Below, piece by piece: positions 11,340 to 22,590 of a DNA stretch of 64,000 bases. Made by a program: the position numbers and the translations under genes. Numbering within the stretch: position 1 is the first letter of the stretch; each line of letters begins with the position of its first letter. The stretch covers positions 74,284,049-74,348,048 of the forward strand of contig NC_069129.1 of the NCBI RefSeq assembly GCF_026914265.1. Direction: 5' to 3'. The stretch comes from Mya arenaria (Eukaryota; Mollusca; Bivalvia; Myida; Myidae). A model generated the notes under the pieces. The model searched no databases. It was not told where the DNA came from and saw only the letters and a program-made list of their open reading frames with translations.

Positions 11340-11900
11340 ACGTTTAGTAAGGATTCTGACGGATATCTAAATCATATCGTTGGTTAAGTCCTTTAGAGTA
11401 GCAACCTTAATACGAAAGGCGAAAGTTAAGAATTGCGAAAGGAACCATCATATTCAATGCCTAGTACACAGTTGAAAAATGAACTTCGAATGAAGTAAAT
11501 TAAATGTGTATAGAAATGTGAATCTAGATTTCTGTCAAAAGATAAACAATTAGGTTTAACATCAATAGGATCGACATAGCAAAACCAGTCAGTATTTTGA
11601 TATAAAAATATTGATATGTGCATTGCAATTCCTGAAATAAGACAAATATACAAAGTACAATTTGTTAAGAGGTATCGTTTCGTATCTAGATATCTATCAA
11701 AAGGTAAACAATTCGGTTTAACAGTAATATAGTCACAACAAAATATGTATAATGGTTTGTTTGTACAAAACAGAGTTTGGTATGAATGTATTGCAATATT
11801 TAGTATAAATAACAATGAACTTTGCATTCAGTGCTAAAAGGTTTTAAGTATCGTCAAATTTAATGTCAGTTAGAACAGTTGAAAAATCTAGGTTCAATAT
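11340..11900. repeat. Degenerate ~162-bp tandem repeat in the LINE-A inter-ORF spacer
   Basis: TCTAGATTTCTGTCAAAAG at about 11523 recurs as TCTAGATATCTATCAAAAGG at 11685, each followed by a related AAACAATT(A/C)GGTTTAAC block. A weaker copy is near 11361 (GGATATCTAAATC). The spacing is about 162 bp. A 133-codon minus-strand frame over it, 11426-11827, contains the same duplication and shows no known domain; I read it as a by-product of the repeat. Confidence 0.6.
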
Positions 11901-12204
11901 AGTACTTGCCACCTGAGTGAACAATCGGTACAGATATTGGACAAACGTAAGGCCAAACAAACAGCAACAACAAAACAAGACAAGTTCGTATAGTGCAATA
12001 TATAAACTTGTTTCAATATTTTACATTATTTAAATTTACCTAAGCAAAATGCCTTATACATTTAAAAAATATCTTTATGCAATATTTTACATTGATATAT
12101 ATGGAATGCCCATATTCTTCATTTAATATAAATGTTTTGATATAGATGCATAATAAAGATAAACGCATGGATTTTTCATATTTTTTTCCTATGTACTAAT
12201 ATCT

Positions 12205-12320
12205 ATACATATATAGGCATGTACTTATATACATATATATATACATACACGCACATACATACAAATATATATATACATATACATACGCATATATACAAAT
12301 ACATATACATATATATTTTT
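12205..12320. repeat. TA/CA-rich microsatellite
   Basis: Imperfect (TA)n/(CATA)n tract with TATACATACA-type units, inside the LINE-A inter-ORF spacer just downstream of ORF1. A pure AT run follows at about 12445-12460. Confidence 0.8.
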
Positions 12321-12471
12321 ATATTAATTACTGTTACTGTTATGTGGTCTTTACTATTCTTTATGTCTGTTTTTATACAAAGAGACAAATGAACATCACA
12401 TAATTTGTTATATATGATGAACATAACTTTTGTTAAAAAAACAAATATATATATATATATTTTAAAACACA

Positions 12472-13515
12472 CTATTTTTTCTTCTTCTTGGTCTTCTTAG
12501 AGACTGCCTGATCGTGAATAACCTCCGTAGGAGTGGGGGGAGAACGTTCTGGAGCAAGTCCTTGTTTGCCTTTATTGGGGGTGTCATTCATGTTACTAGT
12601 ATTTGACATCGTTACAAACTGTTCTATTTTCTGCTGACCTGCGCTCGGAGTTCTCGAGGAAGATGTTCTGTTTAGACTGGCTACCCGACGTTTAGCAGCT
12701 TGCTTTTTCGGAGAGCTCTGCTTTCGCGTTGGAGAGGAACATACTGTTGTTTCATCTGACGAAACTGATGATTCGTCTTCGGAACTTTCGCCGTCGGATT
12801 CGGTCGCTGATTCATATTGACACTCGTTTTGCTTATGTCCAGATTGATTGCATTTGGAGCAAACCCACTTATTGACACACTCTTTGAATTTGTGCCCTGT
12901 TTGAAGACATTTTGTGCACTTAAGCTCTAGCTGGCTGCCAGTCTTATTTTGGCCATAGTGGATGACCCGACCTACAAATTGGCCGAAATACATGAAATTT
13001 GGTAGGGGTTCCTTGAGGGAGGAGGCTTTTACTATGACTAACCTATCGCCTGTTTCACAATTTGTTAAACGGCCGTCAATTCGCAATTTTTCGCGGATAA
13101 TTTGTATAACCTCAGCGTTACGCAGCGTTAGGCTTCTTGTAATGATTCCATCATCGGCAGACAGTGGAATGTTCTTTACTCGTACACGTACAGTGATTTC
13201 CCCGTCTAATCTACCCGGGTTTGTAGCTAGCTCGCGTAACTGTTTGCCCCTAAAGGGAACCCCATCTGCCATTAACTTCACCTTGTCATCTAAATTATCA
13301 AGATATATACGCCACATGTTGCAAATTCTCTGTAAACCTTTTATGTGGGTAGATTCAATCTTTGTTGCAATGGCTTTGAACAGTTCTGTATGACCGATCC
13401 ATTCATGCTTCTCGGGTTTTCTCGAACCGAAAAGTTCATATTCCATCAGGAATACGAGCTGGACGCCATGTTTGTTTTGGTCAGTGACCTCTAAGTGATC
13501 AATATTATTTTCCAT
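12472..13515 (-). CDS. LINE-A ORF1: CCHC zinc-knuckle RNA-binding protein (347 aa)
   Basis: First ORF of LINE-A, predicted to coat the element RNA. Two zinc knuckles of the CX2CX4HX4C type are visible at about 200-213 (CTKCLQTGHKFKEC) and 219-232 (CSKCNQSGHKQNEC). Upstream, residues 1-190 form a globular region with no motif I can name. Downstream is an acidic Ser/Glu-rich patch (about 235-260), then a basic Ser/Thr-rich tail ending in a lysine run. This gag-like layout is typical of ORF1 in Tx1-like LINEs, unlike the coiled-coil ORF1 of mammalian L1. It lies 1182 bp upstream of ORF2, an unusually long gap. The Met at 13515 is the first in frame and lies 178 bp inside the element edge. No break is seen. 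Confidence 0.88.
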   Translation of the reverse strand: MENNIDHLEVTDQNKHGVQLVFLMEYELFGSRKPEKHEWIGHTELFKAIATKIESTHIKGLQRICNMWRIYLDNLDDKVKLMADGVPFRGKQLRELATNPGRLDGEITVRVRVKNIPLSADDGIITRSLTLRNAEVIQIIREKLRIDGRLTNCETGDRLVIVKASSLKEPLPNFMYFGQFVGRVIHYGQNKTGSQLELKCTKCLQTGHKFKECVNKWVCSKCNQSGHKQNECQYESATESDGESSEDESSVSSDETTVCSSPTRKQSSPKKQAAKRRVASLNRTSSSRTPSAGQQKIEQFVTMSNTSNMNDTPNKGKQGLAPERSPPTPTEVIHDQAVSKKTKKKKK

Positions 13516-13693
13516 AATTTTGGTTCAAGAGAAATAAGATAGCGTTTAAACAACAGTACCTTTAAATCCCTAGATATATATAGTCCTCTTTATAACACTT
13601 TTAGCTCTTGATAGCTTGTTAATATGAGTAAATAAGAATAGTTATATCCTGACGAAGAAACACAACCTTGGTACATGTCGCTTACATCAATCC

Positions 13694-13708
13694 AACCACA
13701 TTCCCCTT
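13694..13708. repeat. Target-site duplication, right copy (LINE-A)
   Basis: AACCACATTCCCCTT, identical to 7375-7389. It marks the 5' edge of the minus-strand LINE-A and shows that the element is not 5'-truncated beyond this point. Confidence 0.9.
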
Positions 13709-13875
13709 ACTTTCTAATTATATTTGTTTTGTATAATGATAAACTCTAAACCTGCTGTGTAGCCGCCATTAACCCACATATTTATACCTGTGTTAACATA
13801 TATATATTGCGTTTTCACATGCTTTTACTTAAATGTAAACTGTGATATAATAAAAGAATATTGAGTTGAGTTGAG
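13709..13875 (+). mobile_element. Insert between the two LINE-C pieces, right half with (TTGAG)n tail
   Basis: Continuation of 7261-7374. It ends with GATATAATAAAAGAATATTG and three TTGAG repeats at about 13859-13875, a tail form of LINE 3' ends. LINE-C sequence resumes immediately after. No coding remnant is visible. Confidence 0.5.
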
Positions 13876-14540
13876 TATAATTTTGAGAATACTAAATGAA
13901 AATGGTATTCCGATTCTATTTGGTTTTGACTGCAGTTTGTACAAGTTCTCTGTGTTCTTGGTTTATTGTTATATCTCCCCGTTTCTATATATAGTTTGTG
14001 AGAACTGGTTCTCAATTTTGTTACTGCTATTCTGTATGTTTTACATTTAATTCGGTCTAGATAATTTTCAAGTACAAAATTGTGTTTAAATAGACAGTAT
14101 GTTTCAAGTTTTATTTAATTATTTAGTCTTGACTACCATTGCTTATAAATATCTGTTATTCTTTGAATAATTTTGTAGTGTTAATTTAAGTTGTTGTTTG
14201 GTTTACCTATATGTCATTCATTCCGCTTACATGTAAAATGCTTTTTATATGAAATGCCCAGTTGGCTTTATTTATCAATCCATTGTCCACTGTACTTTTA
14301 AGCATACTATACGATTTGAATAATAAAGAGTTTTAGTCACGTTTCAGTCATTTAGACGAGTATTTATTCAGAATGGTTTTCATTTGTATTTCCATTGGAA
14401 GTATCCGAAAATCTTCATTTATTGCGTCTATATTTGCTGATTTTTTACACATAAAAGTTTTCCGCAGTATTTGTTATGGATTAATTTGATGTCTTTACGT
14501 TCGTGATATCCAATTATTTCAGCGCCATAGTTTAAATTGA
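13876..14540 (-). mobile_element. LINE-C reverse transcriptase C-terminal fragment, right piece
   Basis: Matches 21886-22550 closely. On the minus strand it encodes the C-terminal region of a LINE polymerase: NYGAEIIGYHERKDI, then far downstream SSHKLYIETGRYNNKP followed by a C-X2-C finger and EYHF. Frames are broken by many stops. The longest open part is 13815-14015, whose start lies in this piece. Confidence 0.75.
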
Positions 14541-15160
14541 TACCGCCAAATTTCGATTCTAAAAAAGAATATACCAGTGCATCACTGTGTCAAAATTCAA
14601 ATAGCTATTGGCTTGAACACTGTCAATGTTTTTAATTTCGGAATAGATATACCCACCGTTGACCAAATGTTTATGTAATGGTTCCGCACGAGATGCTGTA
14701 AATTTGAGAGATCAACTGGTGATTTGACATCAAAACTGGCTGTCAGCCCTATGTGTGTCATGATCTCATTTACCTCGATTGACCAATTTCCATGAACACC
14801 TGTATTCGTTCATCACAAACATCTGGGCACACAGTCTGTTTCGGTCCTTAAGTACGAGCCTGTTCTAGCGGCGTAGCATGTTGATCCACCGGTGGTAAGG
14901 GGTTGGGATCCGTCCTGTGTCGCCAGTAAGCGCGGGAACTGGGGTGAATCTATGTACACCAAGGTCGTATCTCATCGCGCAATTGTGGTCTTTGCTTGAG
15001 GGTTAGAACTGCTTGAATCTCCATACTGAGCAACATAAATCCACGACCGGTACAACACAAGAATTCTACAACTTCTCATATGGTTTGAAGCCAAGGTCTT
15101 TCAGGTTATGCACTTTGTTGATAAAACTTTCTAGACCTCTACTGGGCCCTTATATGGAAT
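14541..15160 (-). mobile_element. LINE-D reverse transcriptase fragment
   Basis: Reading the minus strand in shifting frames gives blocks of a second LINE family: LESFINKVHNLKDLGFKPY near 15130-15060, NCAMRYDLGVHRFTPVPAL near 14990-14930, RWINMLRR near 14880, and NWSIEV near 14790. The order fits the region after the reverse transcriptase palm. It is slightly richer in GC than its surroundings and broken by several frameshifts. The join with LINE-C near 14540 is approximate. Confidence 0.6.
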
Positions 15161-15539
15161 TGATATATTTTGATATATTTTTCATTTTTTCAATATATAT
15201 TGTTCTATATTGTTTAACGGATATAAAAAACAATAATAATGAAATAATTTTCCAAATATCTCTTTTTCACGTCCGCGAGGAGCAGAGCGCTGAAATTGAT
15301 TAATTTATGAATTGTATGACTGAAAGTAATATATCTGTTTGTTGCATTGTCTAGTTGAATTTATTAAGGTAAGTTAATGAATGTATTACGGAACAATGCC
15401 AAATAAATAACTTTATTGTTATCTTTTTACCCCACCCTGTGGCGCAGCGCGCTGATATTTTAGGAATAAAAACATAAATTGCATAATTGCACGTAATCAA
15501 GTTGTTTGTCGGTTTATCTATTTGAAACTAACATGCTTA

Positions 15540-15928
15540 AAAATCATCCAAAATCAGAAAGCCGGAAACATTTTTGCTACGTTTGGTTTTGCATACTTTG
15601 ATAAGATTTACCTTTTGCGTTTTATCTTTATTAAGGATTGTTGGGATAAGAGTGATGTTTGTGTACATAAACTGGTTTAAACCCCCAGTAAATTTACATT
15701 TTACTGTCTGTTCCAAGGCGGTACCTAACAATTCTTGATAAACATACCAAATATTTATATATATATTTAGTATTTATGCATTGTGCTGTTTGTAGAGTTT
15801 TGTGCTGTTCTATGTTTCTTGTTTGTGATTTTGTGTTTTATGTCTTTGGCGTTTGCCTATTGCCACTAAACCGGGTTTTTGTTTAAAATGTTTGCTACTG
15901 AGCATGTTTCTGTAGCTTTTTGCATAAA
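15540..15928 (-). repeat. Unclassified interspersed repeat, copy 1
   Basis: First of five copies of one family in the window (others at 35566, 39965, 40280 and 46241). Shared blocks include CTTTTTGCATA at one end, CACTAAACCGGGTTT, AAGGCGGTACCTAACAATTC, and AAACTGGTTTAAACC. This copy extends further at its left end than the others, to about 15540. No open frame is conserved across copies. I see no clear tRNA head, terminal inverted repeat or A-tail. Confidence 0.8.
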
Positions 15929-16588
15929 TTTTGATACAACTAACGTTCGTGGAGACCTTGTCCTGCCTTGCTAAAATCAGCAAAAACTTATCGACGTTAT
16001 CGAGGTCAACGTTAACGAAAACAATCTATTCATTTCGTTCTTTTTTAATCGGTAAATTGTGTTTTAAAAGTGTTATATTCTTTTCGGATAATCATATATA
16101 CTACTGGTATCCTTACTGCATCGCAAATAAATTCGCTCTAAAAAGCTTGGGTTACCGTTAAAGGTATCTTATTTCCAACTCTTTCAATAACACTCAGATT
16201 GCATTGATGTTAACATTCAAATACCAAAGTGCTTAACTAAGTATTGAAAATAGTTTTTGAACGTTTATAATAATGCCGTTGTAAATATTAAATCGGCTGT
16301 TATCTTCCAGTCGTTTATTGTGTTAATATGAACGGATACAAACACTCACGAGCAGTTGGTAAATTTAACACACAAACTTTAATAACTGATACATGCAAAC
16401 TGTTTCGAATAGTTTCTTTGGTGCTTGGTTATTATTTGACTTAAAACTAGTCACTATACGTTGCATACCTATAAAGTACGTTGGTTATTTCATCACAGAC
16501 AGTATACATGGGTCAGGGCACCAACCTTCATGCATCTCAGCAGACTGACGACCTTAAACATGTGATGTTAATCTTTTAGCTCTTTCAG
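15929..16588. other. Non-coding, probably intron or upstream region of the 7TM gene
   Basis: No recognised element. It ends in a pyrimidine-rich acceptor, CTTTTAGCTCTTTCAG. An ATG at 16508 is in frame with the exon below, but a TAG at 16577 separates them, so it is not the start unless splicing removes the stop. Confidence 0.5.
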
Positions 16589-17983
16589 AGCGGCTTCATA
16601 TTCACGGCCTTCGTGGCCGGCGCCATCTGTGTCGGTCATCTAGTCTTAATACGCCGGAAGTACTGCCCAAATACCACGACGCTGTTCGCAGTGGTGCTGT
16701 CTGGATTTTTGCATCTGATCGCGAGCGTGTGCATGTTGACAATTGCCGAAAATTACATGAAAAAACGCGTAAAACAGGGGCCTCCGAGCGTCGGCTCGCG
16801 CATGGATTACTCGATGACGGCGGCGATTGCAAACGGGGTAGTGCTCGAGTTTATCGTGCATAATGTTTATGTTCAGAACTTTAAATGGTCGATGTCTTCG
16901 TGTCTAGCATACGCAGGCACACTTGATTGCATCATCACAGGAAGTTTTTCCGTTATCAAGATTGTGCCGCAAAATAGCCCACTTCAAGTTGCACAACATT
17001 CGCTTGTGACGCTTGAGACGTATGGAAGTGGGAACTTGGACGTATTCTTTTCCGTGTGTCAGAAAAACGTTAGCGAGGAAAGATGGGCTATTCCGGCGGA
17101 ATATTTAGTGATATACGTACCCGTCATGGTCACCGTGCTGGTTGCTCTTTACAGGAACAGGACAAAACAAACGGGTATGATAACTTGTATACATTATTTG
17201 AATTATCATTTTATTATTTATCTTGAATTAAAAATGTTGATAAGATCTATTCAATCTTACATCGTAGGCTCATACTCTCAGCTCGACATCACACTGCTTG
17301 AAAGAGACACAATGCAATCTACGCCATTTTAAAAATCAGAAATAGAGGGGCATGCCAACTTGTCGAAAAATCAAAAGTAAAAGCCTTACTTAGGTGGTTA
17401 TTTCTGCAACATAGTGACTGAAAGTGTTCTTATCGACATGTTCCCCCATTGTTGACACATAAATAACAATTGGTTAGACTGTCTGGATGAAAATAGATGT
17501 TAACTTCCAAATACTGTATACATTGGTCACATTCCTGAGTCTCCTAATTATCACACCATGTTAGGCTGACTCCGTCACGTAGAGTTGGATCTCGAAATAC
17601 TTATAAATCTAACTGAATGTCTTTCTGTTTTATTCTTTGCAGAAGTCACCATCACAGAGCTGAAGTTTCTCTCAAACAAGAAGTGCAACGTTTCAGTGTT
17701 TAACTGCAATTGTGTTAAATTGAACTCAGCCATGGTTGCCGTTCTTTTATACATTATTTTTGTCGTACTCATAGTACGGCCAGGATACATTCTGTATGCG
17801 CACGCAACTTCGGGTTACTTCTGGGACATATTGCCAAGTTTATTACAGACAGTAATTTTCACTTTTATTTGCTCAGAATATATTCATAAGGTCCTTATTC
17901 GATCACAATATTGGAATAATGAGGTGAAATCAAACGGCTATTGTGACTGTAAACATAAGAGCAAGCCTCCTATGCAGGTTTGA
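16589..17983 (+). CDS. Predicted seven-transmembrane protein, two exons, N-terminus missing
   Basis: Two exons fit a single frame: 16589-17174 (acceptor TCTTTCAG, donor GGTATGATAA) and 17643-17983 (acceptor TATTCTTTGCAG, stop TGA). The splice falls after the first base of a codon on both sides. Translation gives seven hydrophobic segments: about 1-23, 35-60, 75-100, 105-128, 170-190, and two in exon 2. Between the fourth and fifth lies a long loop with an NVSEE glycosylation sequon and a Cys. Between the fifth and sixth is a basic, Cys-containing loop (NKKCNVSVFNCNCVK). The fifth segment (YLVIYVPVMVTVLVALY) resembles a rhodopsin-class receptor, but there is no DRY-type motif after segment three, so an atypical receptor or another multipass family are both possible. 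Base composition is richer in GC than the flanks. The first exon is not identified. Confidence 0.65.
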
Positions 17984-20535
17984 TAAGCTGTAAATTTCTG
18001 TGGACAGGTTATTTGGAGAAGTGTTGTTTAAAGGTAAAGACGCATTTCCTTCGAATGGGAAATCCATCGTTATGTTTCCATAAAACTGTGAAACTATGCT
18101 CAAATATGTTTGAAGCGCTAATTAGCACAAAAAGGTATCATATTGACGGAGTTAAACTCGAAATATTGTCAAATATTTACGCTTGGTGTCATCTTCGTTC
18201 ATTTTATCAAAACGATACTTATGGCCAGAAACAACATGTTAAGATGGAACTTGGGACACAATTATATTAAGTGTGTCGGAAACCTTATGCGTAGCCTTAA
18301 ATACATAAACCTGAGCTCTTCGATGCGGACAGAAAAACATGCTGTGACAAGCAAACGAGTTGTTAATGTTTGAACATGATATTTGCATGCAAAATAAGTT
18401 GTTTATATATATTTTAATGATATATACGTCTCGTGATTAGTAAGTAAAGAAGGCTGTGATAATTGAATAATATCCAATTGAAATAATGTTTAATTGTCGT
18501 AATTTTTTATGTGTACATTTGAATTTGTAGTTAAGCATACTGTCACTGTATGTAGATAAACTATTATTACAACGATCGTGCATGCATATTTTGAATCATG
18601 TTTATGCGTTATTCATATTATGTATATGTGTTGAGTCTATTCTATTCCCTTATATGTATCGTTTTAGAAAAATGTTTGAGGTAAATCGCATTAAGATTCT
18701 ATGTTCATAGTTTTTAGGCTATTGTCCACTACATAATTTCCCTATAGAAAAGTGTTCTATAGTTAATTGACCGATTTGCACGCGAAATAACACTGATTTC
18801 TAATGTTACTAGACCGTCAACTCCTTATAGGGGATGACAGTCTATCATGTGTACCAAACATTAAACGGAATTAAAACAATCCTTAAAATTGGCAGAACAC
18901 AGACACTATGTACTGAATATAGTAAAACCAAAAAGCAAAAGACAACTACTGGCACGGTAAGTATTTTAGACACGACACTGTACTATCAGACAATTTGAAA
19001 AAAACAACTGTTCTTGAGTACATTTTCGGTTTGCATTTTTAAGGGAGCTCTGAACTACCGCACGTATTTATTGTGCATATATCATTGACTAGACTATTTA
19101 ATTGCAGTATAAGGTCCTTTTCCTTTTAAGATTGGACATGATTTGATCGTTCGTAAAATTGAAATAAATCCATGCGTTATATATAGTTTTCTTTGGTAAT
19201 GTTTGCACACATCGTGTGTAGAATCTCATTTACACAAGTATCATTTTCTGACGCTGAATAGTCTACTACTCACTTGGCAAATGTTAATAATATATGTATA
19301 CCATTAAAGGTTGTCAGTATTCGCAATCAGCACAACCAAAAGGTTTCATAACGACATTGCAATTTACCCGGTGAAATATTAACAGCAAACATAGAAGCAA
19401 AGCTCATGCGTTATGTCCAGAACTGGCAGAATACGCAACCACATCAACCATCTCGCTAGAACTTCACAGAGACGCATATCAAAACCATGCTGTGAAAACT
19501 CATGAAATGCCTTTATTAAAAATACTTTGAGTAAACAATAAAGACTTTTGCTTTATTAGTGCTATTATTATATTTGTTATATCATGAAACGAATTCGTAG
19601 TTATGTCGCAGGTCTGTTGATATGAAGGAGTTACTCATAAATAACACAGGAGTACCGCAAGCGTAGCTTGCACCTTAAATGGAAATTTTCGCCGAAATTA
19701 GTTTCATTCTTACCATACTATACTTCCTATTTCACTTGTTCTAACTTTGGTATTGACCTAGATACGTTAAATGTTCAATTTTGAAACATTGTTTCGCCTT
19801 TTCTGTATTTTTCTACATATTTCGTTCTACAATCTTGTTTTTTTCCCCACCCATTTACCTTATTACACAAATGTGTAGAGATACATTAATATTTTGACTG
19901 CAGTTGTAAACAAGAACTAGTTAAGGTCTAGTTAAGAGAATGCATCTTATATGTTATAAATATAAAATAGAATTCTAAGTTCAATATTCAATTATAAATA
20001 AAGTCGTTTCAGATAACGACACATCTGTAAGTTCAACCCATCCTGCGACTGTTTCAGCTCTCAATACTTCTACAATAATGTTGGTCGTCTCATCACTTAA
20101 GATTTTAAATCTGAAGAAAAATTATTTACTGAGGAAACTTTACAACCACAGTCCTTAATACCGAAATGATCAAAAGAGGGTCTGTGTTTTTCAATTTTCT
20201 TTGCAATCTTATCTTTGTAGTTTTTACTGTATTTTTAAAACATATTAGTCAATTCATCAAGTAAATCAACAGGACAATTGCGTACAAGTTACAACATTGA
20301 AATGTTTATTTGATATTTTCATTCCACACATTGGAGTGGAAATATCAACATGAGGAAGTATTGTTTAAATCAAGGGTAGTTATTTTCCCCTTGATGAAAC
20401 CTAAACTCATCACTTTTGGACAAGTAAATGTTGCAAAAATGTTGCCCAAAAAATAATTTAATACGTAAAAAAATCCTTCTTTTCATACGTGTTCTTCAAC
20501 TTGTTTCAATCAAAAATGGAATGAAGATTTACGAG
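17984..20535. other. AT-rich non-coding stretch downstream of the 7TM gene
   Basis: Probably holds the 3' untranslated region of the 7TM gene at its left end. Short frames such as 17980-18270 show no domain. I recognise no mobile-element coding remnant. Confidence 0.55.
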
Positions 20536-20539
20536 AATC

Positions 20540-20945
20540 ATGAAAGACGTTGACATATATCCTATTTGCAAATTTTGACTATCAGTCATATTTAGACATC
20601 ACACAAACCAATAAATTAACAACAGCATTAACACGACTAAGATTAGCTTCACATAGAGTAGAGATAGTAAAGGGCAGATGGCATACACCCCACTCAACAA
20701 CAAGAAATGAACGAGAATGCCAAATTTTGTAATACACTTGAAACTGAATACCACTTTTTTCTGAGAATGTCCATGATACAATAAATTAAGACTTTTATAC
20801 ACTATGCGATATTTTGGACTCAATACAAACATCCAAAATTTCATCGAACGTACAATGTGATTCATTTTGAAAGTTGTTATACTGAAAATGTTTATATATT
20901 GTACATGTTTATATTAAATGTAACTCATGGACTGTAAGCTTATAG
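20540..20945 (+). mobile_element. LINE-E C-terminal fragment
   Basis: Plus-strand remnant of the same broad LINE type as LINE-C. TTALTRLRLASHRVEIVKGR near 20620-20680 corresponds to the R-x-S-H-x-L-x-I-E-T-G-R region before the terminal zinc finger. The finger follows in other frames (LETEYHFFLRMS near 20740-20775), then ENVYILYMFILN near 20885-20920. Stops and frameshifts make it non-functional. Confidence 0.6.
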
Positions 20946-21710
20946 TTAATATAAGTCTATTTTTTCTTCTGCACAAGGTTCGATTTTAGGCAAGTTGTGG
21001 TGCATATGAATGGGATGTAGTACCAGTAGGTCGTTGGGGTGCTCGTGCATTATATTCTAGTTCTTTAATTAAGTTTTATTTTAAATAAATTACCAGACTC
21101 CTGTTGTCAACTGTGTATTAATTCAATGCGCATTACAAATACTAGTTAGGTCCAAATGTAAAATGTGTGTTTATTACAGATCAAAGCAGCTGATATAAAT
21201 AATTAGATGATATGAAAACTACATATCAGTATACGGCCGTTCACCCAGCTAAAATATGACTTGGACCACTGCTTGGTTGCGGAATGTACCAAATTTAAAA
21301 TCCCCGACGCCGTTATACCGTCTGCGTCATACCGACCGCGTCGTACCGAACGAAACTGAAAAAAGTACTTTTTTGACTGGCGTCAAGTTTTTTTTGCCGA
21401 ACAATTCGATCGGAAACATGTTTTCCGTGTATATATGCTTTACACTCAAAAAAGTCTATTCGATAAGAGATGGGATATCGCATCCAGATCGGCTTGTATA
21501 TCATGCTGTTTATGGCAGCCGTTATCTAGATGTGACTGGACGTTGCGGTTATATTATGGTGTTTAAGGTCACGTTTAGTTGTGATGACACGTATGTCGAT
21601 TCAAAAAGCAAACGAGACATTTCATAGATTACTTTAAAAATAAAATAAACAAGAGCATCAACTGTCGCAAAATGCTAGGGCACCAATCTGTATGTCGGTC
21701 GGTAAATCTG
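20946..21710. other. Unassigned stretch with a 123-codon open frame
   Basis: An open frame at 21256-21627 on the plus strand has no domain I recognise and contains a locally repeated GTCRTACCGA motif near 21325-21350. It could be chance or a degraded element. Confidence 0.4.
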
Positions 21711-22590
21711 GTGAAACTGAATAATGATGTCATGTGTGTTAAGTTCTGAGGTTATTTGCATCGTATATATATTTTGCCATATTCATGGTTGTGTAAATGG
21801 TTTCTTCGCATATTAATTTAGCAAACTTGTGTATATTAGGCCAGTGGCAATAGTATGATTTAAGAAACTGTTTACGTATATCCCAGAATTTTGAGAATAC
21901 TAAATGAAAATGGTATTCCGATTCTGCTTGGTTTTGTCTGCAGTGTGTACAAATTCTCTTTGTTCTTGGTACATTGTTATATCTCCCCGTTTCTATTTGT
22001 AGTGTGTGAGAACTGGTTCTAAATTTTGTTAACGCTATTCTGTATTTTTTACATTTAATTCGGTTTAGATTCCAAGAGCAAAATTGTGTTTAAATAGACA
22101 GTATGTTTTAACTTTTTTCTTGAGTTGTTATTCTTGAGTACCATGATTGTTTATAAATATCTGTTATTCTTTGAATAATTTTGTAGTGTTAATTTAAGTT
22201 CTCGTTTGGTTTACCTATATGTCATTCATTCTGCATTCTTGTAGCATGCGTTTTATATGAAATGCCCAGTTGACTTTATTTATCGATCCATTGTCCACTG
22301 TACTTTTTAACATTCTATACGAATTGAATAATATAGAGTTTTAGTCACTTTTAAGTCATTTAGACGAGTATTTATTCAGAATGATTTTCATTTGTATTTC
22401 CATTGGAAGTATCCTTAGATCGCCATTTAATGCGTCTATATTTGTCGATTTTTACACATAATAGTTTTCTGCAGTATTTGTTATGGATTTGTTTGATGTC
22501 TTTACGTTCGTGATATCCAATTATTTCAGCGCCATGGTTTAGTATGGGTGCGACTAATGTGTTGAACAGTTTATTATAAATCATAAAAAG
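21711..22590 (-). mobile_element. LINE-C 3' fragment, uninterrupted copy
   Basis: Minus-strand LINE remnant. At the high-coordinate end it reads FNTLVAPILNHGAEIIGYHE (about 22570-22510) and RKLLCVKIDKY. Near 21980-22010 it has the LRTSSH...IETGRYNN region and a C-X2-C finger, and it ends near 21750 with MAKYIYDANNLRT. It aligns with 7151-7260 joined to 13876-14540 and so shows the state of that locus before later insertions. It is broken by stops. Confidence 0.75.

Larger units (their letters stand above)
7390..13693 (-). mobile_element. Full-length non-LTR retrotransposon LINE-A (Tx1/L1-like)
   Basis: A 6.3-kb minus-strand element bounded by the 15-bp duplication. In transcription order it has a short 5' untranslated region (13693-13516), ORF1 (13515-12472), a long spacer of about 1.18 kb, ORF2 (11289-7516) and a 3' untranslated region ending in an A-rich tail next to the duplication (plus-strand T-rich at 7390-7401). 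Both ORFs are open end to end, so the insertion is young. The assignment to the Tx1/L1-like group rests on the apurinic endonuclease, the reverse transcriptase block order, the GGLDIPDF motif after the thumb, and an ORF1 with CCHC knuckles. A broken relative lies at 51366-54917. Clade placement is from motif memory, not a tree. Confidence 0.92.

Noticed and set aside
11426..11827. 133-codon minus-strand frame between LINE-A ORFs as a third ORF
   Set aside because: Its content is the 162-bp duplication translated; no domain and no matching frame in the LINE relative at 51-55 kb.
16508..16588. ATG at 16508 as start of the 7TM gene
   Set aside because: In frame but followed by TAG at 16577; removing it would need a 28-nt-scale intron.
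21256..21627. 123-codon open frame
   Set aside because: No recognisable domain, low-complexity start, no splice or expression evidence.
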